Source of the DNA: Gammaproteobacteria bacterium
GTDB taxonomy: Bacteria > Pseudomonadota > Gammaproteobacteria > DAOWEP01
Reading direction: 5' to 3'
Assembly: GCA_030638455.1 (NCBI GenBank)
Contig: DAOWEP010000016.1
Span: 1 to 21,332, forward strand
DNA length: 21,332 nt
Within the stretch, counting starts at the first letter, position 1. Each line of letters opens with the position of its first letter. Positions 15,656 through 21,332 of this stretch are shown in pieces. A program made the position numbers and the translations under genes. The notes under the pieces were generated by a model that searched no databases, was not told the DNA's origin, and saw only the letters and a list, made by a program, of their open reading frames with translations.

Positions 15656-17749
15656 TCATTCGGCAACAAGCTGAGATTCCAGATCATCCAATGATGTAAC
15701 CGGTGGCTGACAGGTCGTGCCGCTACATACGTATGCAACAACTTCATGCTGGTTATCTGGTTTTTTGGCTTCAAGCCCTTCAGGAAGACTGCTTTCGTCA
15801 TTTGGAATAGCCAGGCACAGCCTGCGTGGAGCATAGGTTGAAATACAGCGTTGTTTCCATAGGTGTAGAGGTCCAGGCTTTCCGCGCAATATGATGATTT
15901 GCGGAGGGTATAGATATTCTTCAAGTGCCAGTAAAAGTGTGCAATGTGCATAGGGTAACTGTTCTATTGACGACCAGGCTGCTTTTAAAGTTCGTTCAGC
16001 AGCTTCCAGATACTGTGGTTTATCCAGCAGATGACCAAGCCTGCTCAGTATATAAGCAACAATACCATTCCCGGCAGGAATAGCGTCATCACCAAAGGGC
16101 TTGGGGCGCTCAATCAATGGTTCATGATTATGTGCCGTGAAGAAAAAGCCACCACTTTCATGGTCTTCAAAATTTTCAAGCACACTACTGGCAAGCTCGT
16201 CTGCAAAGGCAAGATATTCACTTCGCCATTGAACCTGCAATAGTTCAAGTATGGCATCCATTAAAAACGCATAATCATCCAGATAGGCATTCAGGTGTGC
16301 CTTGCCATCCTTGCAGGTGGCCAGCAGTCGGCCGTCTTCCCAAAGTTGACGGCGGATAAAATCCAGTGCCCTTGTTGCCGAGTCGATATAGCGTTTACGT
16401 AGGGCATCATTGTCCTGGTGACGAGCAGCTATGGCCATGCCTTTAATCATGAGCGCGTTCCATGATGTCAGCACCTTGTCGTCACGCCCAGGGCGAATTC
16501 TTTTCTCTCGGGCTACAAACAGTTTTTTTCTGGCCTGCTGTAAAATATTTTCGGCTTCTGATTCAGAGATACCCTGTTGCTGTGCCAGTGTTTCCAGCTC
16601 TGAAAATACATGGGGATACCACTTTCCTTCAAAGTTTGGGTCTCGATCCAGCCCGTATCGTTGACTGAACAGATCGTACTCCTGTTTATCGAGTACTTGA
16701 CTAACTTCATCGCACGTCCAGGCATAAAATTTTCCTTCTTCCCCCTCGGAGTCGGCATCCAGGCTGGAATAATAGCCACCTTCTGGCGCTTGCATTTCCC
16801 GCATTGTCCATTCAGCGGTTGTTTCTGCAACCTGATTGAAAAGTGGCTCGCCAGTAGCGGCCCATGCCTGACTGTAAAGCGCGAGTAATGGTCCGTTGTC
16901 ATACAGCATTTTTTCAAAATGCGGGATCATCCAGTAATCATCTACTGAATATCGACAGAATCCTCCATCGAGCTGGTCGTTAACACCACCCTGGGCCATT
17001 TTTCGTAATGTGAACGTAGCTGCTTTGAGGGCTTTTTCATCTGCCTTATTGGAGCCACTCCAGTGACGAAGCAAACGTTCTATATTACCCGGATGCGGAA
17101 ACTTGGGTGCCTGACCAAAGCCGCCATGTTGCCAGTCTGTACTTTTTCCTAGTTGCTGATGTGCTATGTCCAGTACAGCGGGTGTAAGTCTTGTTTTATC
17201 TGAGAAGCCATCAGATTTAAGTGAGGCCATTGCATCTCGCAGAGATGTGTTCTGCTTTCTCAAATCATCGATCTGGTTGGCATAGAAGTCAGATATTTTC
17301 TGTAACAGGTCTTTAAACGATGGCAACTGGTGCCTGGGTTCTTTCGGAAAGTAGGTTCCGGCAAAGAAAGGCATGTGGTCATCCGGCATCAGGAATACCG
17401 TCAATGGCCAGCCGCCCGGCCGCTGACTGAGGAGTTGGTGTGCACGCTGGTAAATCTTGTCCAGGTCAGGACGCTCTTCCCTGTCCACCTTGATGTTAAT
17501 GAACCGATCATTCATCAGCTGTGCAGTCTTGTCGTCTTCAAAAGATTCATGCGCCATTACATGGCACCAGTGACATGCCGAATAGCCTATAGAAAGTAAT
17601 ATCGGCTTGTTTTCCTGTCTTGCCTTGTCCAGGGCTTCTTTGCCCCACGGAAACCATTCCACCGGGTTGTTGGCATGTTGTAACAGGTAGGGGCTGGTTT
17701 CATTCGCCAGCGCGTTGCTATATTCAGCCTGGTTGAGTTCCGTGTGCAT
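15656..17749 (-). CDS. DUF255 / YyaL-type thioredoxin-fold protein with six-hairpin C-terminal domain
   Basis: This large cytosolic protein of 697 aa belongs to the YyaL/spermatogenesis-associated protein 20 family. The N-terminal thioredoxin-like domain carries YSACHWCHVMAHESF with a CxxC at C59 and C62, plus KVDREERPDLDKIYQ and RPGGWPLTVFLMPD. The remainder resembles an alpha/alpha six-hairpin glycosidase-like fold, with WQHGGFGQAPKFPHP, GGFCRYSVDDYWMIPHFEKMLYDN, SLDADSEGEEGKFYAW, RDDKVLTSWNALMI and DDYAFLMDAILEL. Length and all blocks are normal for the family. Its reaction is not established; the CxxC suggests redox or thiol chemistry. The gene stands alone, convergent with the double-DsrC pair. 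The functional link to the DsrC proteins suggested by thiol chemistry is only positional. Confidence 0.93.
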   Translation of the reverse strand: MHTELNQAEYSNALANETSPYLLQHANNPVEWFPWGKEALDKARQENKPILLSIGYSACHWCHVMAHESFEDDKTAQLMNDRFINIKVDREERPDLDKIYQRAHQLLSQRPGGWPLTVFLMPDDHMPFFAGTYFPKEPRHQLPSFKDLLQKISDFYANQIDDLRKQNTSLRDAMASLKSDGFSDKTRLTPAVLDIAHQQLGKSTDWQHGGFGQAPKFPHPGNIERLLRHWSGSNKADEKALKAATFTLRKMAQGGVNDQLDGGFCRYSVDDYWMIPHFEKMLYDNGPLLALYSQAWAATGEPLFNQVAETTAEWTMREMQAPEGGYYSSLDADSEGEEGKFYAWTCDEVSQVLDKQEYDLFSQRYGLDRDPNFEGKWYPHVFSELETLAQQQGISESEAENILQQARKKLFVAREKRIRPGRDDKVLTSWNALMIKGMAIAARHQDNDALRKRYIDSATRALDFIRRQLWEDGRLLATCKDGKAHLNAYLDDYAFLMDAILELLQVQWRSEYLAFADELASSVLENFEDHESGGFFFTAHNHEPLIERPKPFGDDAIPAGNGIVAYILSRLGHLLDKPQYLEAAERTLKAAWSSIEQLPYAHCTLLLALEEYLYPPQIIILRGKPGPLHLWKQRCISTYAPRRLCLAIPNDESSLPEGLEAKKPDNQHEVVAYVCSGTTCQPPVTSLDDLESQLVAE

Positions 17750-17977
17750 ATTTAGACCGTATTGTTCCAGAGTTAATCCATATTAAAAGAGTCAAGTATA
17801 TAGAACTCTAAGAGGTTTGTCCTGAGATAAATATACTTATATCCATAATGTAACGCTACTCACAAGGTCATTGAAATGTTGTATTCAAGATTAGCTCAAC
17901 TTCCGGATTATGATTTTTAAACAGACCCCTAATGCAATCGATCTCCGGGCAGGAGTAGAGTGTCGGATACGGGTATT
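17750..17977. other. Intergenic region upstream of the DUF255 gene
   Basis: The gene-free stretch runs 17750-18054 (305 bases). Its right part holds the terminator of the secreted-protein gene (listed separately). The rest is AT-rich and should contain the promoter of the minus-strand DUF255 gene, but I see no convincing box pair, repeat or RNA structure. Confidence 0.4.
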
Positions 17978-18009
17978 CCAAAAAAAGCCCCATCGACTGA
18001 TGAGGCTTT
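17978..18009 (-). terminator. Rho-independent terminator of the secreted-protein gene
   Basis: On the minus strand AAAGCCTCATC-AGTC-GATGGGGCTTT forms an eleven-pair stem with a four-base loop and ends in a run of seven U residues. One position is a G-U pair in minus-strand RNA but would be a C-A mismatch in plus-strand RNA, so the signal favours minus-strand transcription. It lies about 45 bases beyond the stop of the secreted-protein gene. Confidence 0.88.
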
Positions 18010-18054
18010 GAACTGCAATTGCGTGGAAAGCTATTGCGTAGTTAGTTTACTTAT

Positions 18055-19341
18055 TTAATTTACACCTTCACCTTCTTGTACGATGAATACATCCACATAT
18101 CGGTGTTCTTCATAGTGATCTGGTACAGTTTTGACAACATCCACCACGCCGCCGATATTTTGACCAGCAGGCCCATAGAAGCTGGCCTCTACCGTACCGC
18201 TGTTAATAATGCCGTCATTGGCCGTGATCTGTGCACCTGATGCTATGAGGTCGCTGCCACTAAAGGCGCCGCCTGTTACCCTCAGGCCCACTGGACCACT
18301 TACATAATCACCATTGTCATAGGAATCGAGGCGTACATGGCCATCTAAGCCATCATTATTCCTCCCATTCCAGGTACCGCTCCAGCTAGCGTCATTGCCA
18401 AACGTGACCTCGATGTGTACATCTGAATATCTATGAGCGCCATTTACCCAGGCTCCGTAAGACCTTCCATCATAATAAGCAGTCATGCCTTCGGTTGCGA
18501 ACTGTGCATTGATACCATTGATAACACTATCTTCCGTAACCATGCCGGCTATAAAAGCGCCATTATACTCGGCGCTGTTTGTAGTGGTTACATCATCGCT
18601 TTCGTTATAAGTACTACCTTTAACATAGTTACCCAGGGTGCCAATGAAGGCATAGTCGTACATTGGCATATCTCTTTCATTGGCTCCGATATAAGACAAA
18701 GTTTCCATGACCAAATCTTCATTGGTATTAGACGAGTACACATCAGAGTACAAATAATCAACGCTGTCATAACCGCCATTGCCATCAAGATCTCCGATTA
18801 TATTTGGGTCATCATCTACCGGTGAGGTATATGCGGGGTTAGTGGTCTGGTAGAATACGCTCTTCATGTGGGTATCTATATCAGATGATATAGATAGCTT
18901 GAGGCGACCGGATACCGGGCCGAATTTGGATCTGTTATAAAATAAATAGTCACCCCTGCCCTCTTTCCCTTCTTCACCGTCTTTAGTCCAGTCAAATGTG
19001 CGCCCACCAATGGCAGTATAGCCACACCATATGCCGCCATCGCAGAAGGATTCAACTGGTGGTTCTGGTGGTTCAGGAGGTTCCGGGTCGCGTATTTCAG
19101 GGATTGGGTCTGGTATAACGGCTGCTATCGGGGGTGGTACAGGCGCACCTGCCGCTGGTTGAATAAATTGCTCCCATGGGCCCCATTCATTCATAGAATC
19201 CTGTTCCAGTGTGATATTTCCATAAACTATCACATCTTTGTACTTGTCCTTGTTGCTGGTCTTAGCGGCTTCTGCCTGAATGCTGGTGAGCGCCAGTGCG
19301 ATTGCAGCGACGATCATTTGCTTCTTTATTTGCCTGTTCAT
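18055..19341 (-). CDS. Secreted TbpB-barrel-like protein with proline-rich stalk and EF-hand-like loop
   Basis: This is a 428-aa exported protein. A signal peptide occupies residues 1-25 (basic start, hydrophobic core, AEA before the cut); there is no lipobox cysteine, so it is not an obvious lipoprotein. A proline-rich stretch (about 62-97, PEPPEPPEPP) precedes two close cysteines (C100, C106) and a beta-rich region rich in Gly, Tyr, Asn and Asp. DLDGNGGYDSVD (184-195) fits an EF-hand-type calcium loop with acidic or Asn residues at positions 1, 3, 5, 9 and 12. The C-terminal blocks EYNGAFIAG, SWSGTWNG and VEASFYGPAGQNIGGVVDVV resemble transferrin-binding-protein-like barrel domains, in which a FYGP..E..GG motif ends the fold. 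A strong GGGAGGGGG precedes the ATG. The gene is monocistronic, with its own terminator. Ligand and exact localisation are unknown; no Slam exporter gene is seen. Confidence 0.72.
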   Translation of the reverse strand: MNRQIKKQMIVAAIALALTSIQAEAAKTSNKDKYKDVIVYGNITLEQDSMNEWGPWEQFIQPAAGAPVPPPIAAVIPDPIPEIRDPEPPEPPEPPVESFCDGGIWCGYTAIGGRTFDWTKDGEEGKEGRGDYLFYNRSKFGPVSGRLKLSISSDIDTHMKSVFYQTTNPAYTSPVDDDPNIIGDLDGNGGYDSVDYLYSDVYSSNTNEDLVMETLSYIGANERDMPMYDYAFIGTLGNYVKGSTYNESDDVTTTNSAEYNGAFIAGMVTEDSVINGINAQFATEGMTAYYDGRSYGAWVNGAHRYSDVHIEVTFGNDASWSGTWNGRNNDGLDGHVRLDSYDNGDYVSGPVGLRVTGGAFSGSDLIASGAQITANDGIINSGTVEASFYGPAGQNIGGVVDVVKTVPDHYEEHRYVDVFIVQEGEGVN

Positions 19342-19418
19342 GGAACCCCCTCCCTGCCCAATTACTTGCTAATCAATTGACATATACAATGATAATGGCT
19401 TTAGCGTACTCCTGAATT

Positions 19419-19436
19419 TTCAATATTACTATTGAA
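19419..19436. promoter_or_regulatory. Palindromic operator-like site upstream of the secreted-protein gene
   Basis: TTCAATA-TTAC-TATTGAA is a perfect seven-base inverted repeat about 80 bases upstream of the ATG at 19341. Its size and position suit a dimeric repressor site, but it is AT-rich and could arise by chance. The surrounding 19342-19503 stretch has no gene. Confidence 0.3.
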
Positions 19437-19503
19437 CAAAGGTACTATATTTAGGATGTAATAATTGTGTAGAGAATCTTCAATAAAGGGTTTAGTTAAA
19501 TAA

Positions 19504-19737
19504 AAACAACAGGTTGAAGGAATAATAACTTCGGCAGGCGAGGCTACCAATAGCCATCAGTATGATGATATGTACGAGGTATTCTATATTGTGCGGGGAG
19601 TTGGTCTGATCAGGGTGGATGACCAGGAGATTGTATTGGAACCCGGGGTTTCCGTAGCCCCAGGTGAATACCATGAGATAGAAAATACCGGCAAGGAGGA
19701 GTTGGTGGTGAATTATTCTGGGGTTGCCAATATGTAG
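19504..19737 (+). pseudogene. Cupin-domain protein, start codon lost or N-terminus truncated
   Basis: An open frame from just after the TAA at 19501 to the TAG at 19735-19737 encodes about 77 residues that read as a small single-domain cupin: VEGIITSAGEATNSHQYDDM, YEVFYIVRGVGLIRVDDQE, then EPGVSVAPGEYHEIENTG. Cupin motif 1 is partly eroded, with the usual HxH now HxY but E and G retained. Motif 2 (PGxxHxxxN) is intact. No ATG, GTG or TTG lies in frame before the conserved start of the domain. The only ATG (19570) would remove the first motif-1 histidine and leave 55 residues. It could therefore be a decaying gene, or a functional one using a rare start. GAAGGA at 19516-19521 could be a relic ribosome binding site. 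It converges on the hydroxylase gene, whose stop lies 32 bases away. Confidence 0.55.
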
Positions 19738-19769
19738 TGTTATTCAGTCTTTTGTATTTTTTGTAAAAC

Positions 19770-20765
19770 CTAGACAGTAGAGAAACTCGTAGTAATAACC
19801 CGGCTACCATCAATTCTGTCACATGCGGATGGGCCTAAATCAGTTAATACATACGATCTTTGTAACCAGCGGTCATTACCATCATATCCAGGTTTAAATT
19901 CCCCTCTACCATGAACACAACGTTTGTTATCCATGATAAGTAGAGAACCAGCCTCAAGATAAATTCCATCCATCATATCGATGACTATTTCTTTAAGTGT
20001 CTGCAGGGCCAGTTCTGCCTTACTTGTTAGTCCTGTCATCAAATCAAGATCATATCGGATAAAGGGGTCTGTTTTGTTTCCATACAAAACAGACATAACA
20101 GGTCCATTTGCCTTCCTGGTTTTTTTGTTCCCAAAGCTGTAATCGATCCCGGTTCTAAAAACTGGCTGAAACAGGGTTTCGATATGCTTTTGTGAAAGTA
20201 GCGGTAATATTTGCCTTATGCCCGCATGGGTTGTAAATCCTTTATGAGCTGGGTCAGGTCGAAGGCAGTAAAGCAAAAGGTAGTCTGGTAAGAAAGGGTG
20301 AAAGCAACGTTCCGTGTGTAATTCTAGTTGCACCAAAGACCCCATTGAAGATTGCTCATTCTCTTCAGATTGTAATGGTGTTATATCATGAAATAGTGAG
20401 CCATTTTTCTCCTGGGCATATCCAACAAGGTATCCGAGGCGAGCTCCAATCGTTGCGAGCAATGATTCGCTTGTGTAACTTGATTTATGATTATCTGTTG
20501 GTGTAGCCGGCAGCTGTGATTCAACGGGAAGATTTTTTAGTAACAGGATTCCTTCCTTGTTCGCATGATTGCGAAATTGTTGAAGTGTATTTTTAAGGGG
20601 TTCAGGTAAATTGTCAGCAAACAGGGTTGATTTGTTAAGAAAATCCTCAGTATTCATGTGAGGGTTAATGTTAATGTCAGTGCATAGGAGAGAAAGTTTT
20701 TCGTAGTATTTTGAACAATCAATTATGTATTTTTGATTTTCAGATATTTCGGATGTTATCTGCAT
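19770..20765 (-). CDS. Fe(II)/2-oxoglutarate-dependent amino acid hydroxylase (clavaminate synthase/VioC/AsnO-like)
   Basis: This 331-aa cytosolic oxygenase of the clavaminate-synthase-like (TauD/TfdA superfamily) group uses 2-oxoglutarate and oxygen to hydroxylate a free or carrier-bound amino acid, typically at the beta carbon. The iron triad is H150 and E152 in LELHTERCFHPFLPDYLLLYCLR, and H285 in RCVHGRGEF. R299 in GNDRWLQRSYV, fourteen residues after H285, is the expected 2-oxoglutarate-binding arginine. GYLVGYAQEKNGSLFHDITP is the N-terminal substrate-lid region seen in VioC and AsnO relatives, and RYDLDLM (237-243) supplies acidic residues near the substrate in that group. Substrate cannot be fixed; arginine, asparagine or a relative are candidates. 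The ribosome binding site is weak (GTGAG). It is divergent from a cyclodeaminase-family gene, hinting at a shared pathway. Confidence 0.85.
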   Translation of the reverse strand: MQITSEISENQKYIIDCSKYYEKLSLLCTDININPHMNTEDFLNKSTLFADNLPEPLKNTLQQFRNHANKEGILLLKNLPVESQLPATPTDNHKSSYTSESLLATIGARLGYLVGYAQEKNGSLFHDITPLQSEENEQSSMGSLVQLELHTERCFHPFLPDYLLLYCLRPDPAHKGFTTHAGIRQILPLLSQKHIETLFQPVFRTGIDYSFGNKKTRKANGPVMSVLYGNKTDPFIRYDLDLMTGLTSKAELALQTLKEIVIDMMDGIYLEAGSLLIMDNKRCVHGRGEFKPGYDGNDRWLQRSYVLTDLGPSACDRIDGSRVITTSFSTV

Positions 20766-20943
20766 GTCTCACATATGCTCTATGTTAAGGAAGTCATTGA
20801 ATCTGATATTAGCTAGAGTGTAATAGATATATCTTAGTATTATTTAGATTTATAATGTACCCTACTGTAATCTTGTTCGACAGATTTTTCCATGCACATG
20901 GGCTTGAGATTCGTTTTTTTAACGGAAAAGTATGAAATAAAGA
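20766..20943. other. Divergent intergenic region between hydroxylase and cyclodeaminase-family genes
   Basis: This is 178 AT-rich bases that must hold promoters in both directions. Several TATAAT-like strings occur (for example TAATGT near 20855), but none pairs convincingly with a -35 box. No palindrome of note was seen. Confidence 0.35.
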
Positions 20944-21332
20944 ATGAATAAAAATAATTCGGGTGACAGAGAGCTGCTTACTAACTTACTGAGAATAAGT
21001 GCAGAGCCATGCATATGTATTGATGACAAGCAGGTTCATGGGTATGTTACAGATAATCCTGTTGAATATTTTCAGTATGTAAAGACTTGTTTAAAAGATC
21101 TTGCTGAAGGTAAGGCAAGTCTGGAAATGACCCCCAAACAGATATTTACTGATAACGGCTATGAAGGTGATTTCAGGGTCATGCCCTGTGTGATCCGTCG
21201 AAATGGTACCGTGTCAAAAACAGTTAAAATAGTGGGTACAAATATTCAGCAATCTGTTGTGCCTGATCAGATTACTGTGGGTAAGGCATTTGCAATACAC
21301 CCACAGGATAACTTTATCAGCCATGAGTTTTA
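20944..21332 (+). CDS. Ornithine cyclodeaminase/mu-crystallin family protein, N-terminal part only
   Basis: An open frame starts at the ATG at 20944 and runs without a stop to the window edge (129 complete codons). It begins MNKNNSGDRELLTNLLRISA and contains VKTCLKDLAEGKASLEMTPKQ, GDFRVMPCVIRR, KTVKIVGTN and VPDQITVGKAFAIHPQDNFISHEF. The helix with the AEGK turn, the RVMP strand, and the KxVKIVGTN block match the N-terminal substrate domain of the ornithine cyclodeaminase/mu-crystallin family (relatives include SbnB and alanine dehydrogenase-type enzymes). The NAD-binding domain would lie beyond the window, so the reaction is unknown: cyclodeaminase, amino-acid dehydrogenase or synthase are all possible. 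No strong ribosome binding site is seen. Its divergent neighbour is an amino-acid hydroxylase. Confidence 0.6.
   Translation, partial: MNKNNSGDRELLTNLLRISAEPCICIDDKQVHGYVTDNPVEYFQYVKTCLKDLAEGKASLEMTPKQIFTDNGYEGDFRVMPCVIRRNGTVSKTVKIVGTNIQQSVVPDQITVGKAFAIHPQDNFISHEF

Overview
The window looks like a chromosomal segment from a gammaproteobacterium. Clues are an FbpB-type iron permease, a glycine cleavage operon with a two-part GcvP, a 122-aa DgkA, and DsrC/TusE-family proteins, which are common in sulfur-oxidising gammaproteobacteria. The sulfur-oxidiser idea is an inference from one gene family. No rRNA, tRNA, complete insertion sequence or CRISPR array was seen.

Layout. (1) 1-274 holds a ~160-bp MITE-like palindromic element just upstream of a two-domain ferric-iron ABC permease (275-1855). 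(2) 1981-2228 is a tandem glycine riboswitch with an intrinsic terminator. It governs gcvT-gcvH-gcvPA-gcvPB, after which a diacylglycerol kinase and a PfkB-family kinase follow closely on the same strand (to 8323). GcvL is not in the window. (3) 11450-8486 (minus strand) is a compact five-gene set: a cyclic-nucleotide-binding-domain protein, two DUF1538 membrane proteins, a PII-like protein and a two-CBS protein. Three soluble nucleotide-sensor folds sit next to one membrane protein pair of unknown substrate. (4) 11638-13578 is an LTA-synthase-like membrane sulfatase/phosphoglycerol transferase. (5) 13760-15570 carries two tandem paralogues, each a fusion of two DsrC/TusE domains in which only the last cysteine of the second domain survives. 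(6) 17749-15656 (minus) is a DUF255/YyaL thioredoxin-fold protein. (7) 19341-18055 (minus) is a secreted, proline-rich, TbpB-barrel-like protein with an EF-hand-like loop and a clear terminator. (8) 19504-19737 is a cupin that has lost its start. (9) 20765-19770 (minus) is a clavaminate-synthase-like Fe(II)/2-oxoglutarate amino-acid hydroxylase. It is divergent from a partial ornithine-cyclodeaminase-family gene (20944 to the edge), which suggests an amino-acid modification locus continuing outside the window.

The most interesting parts are the double-DsrC tandem pair, the DUF1538/PII/CBS/cNMP module, and the divergent hydroxylase/cyclodeaminase pair. The glycine operon is well understood, but the two trailing kinases place lipid and sugar/nucleoside phosphorylation under possible glycine control.
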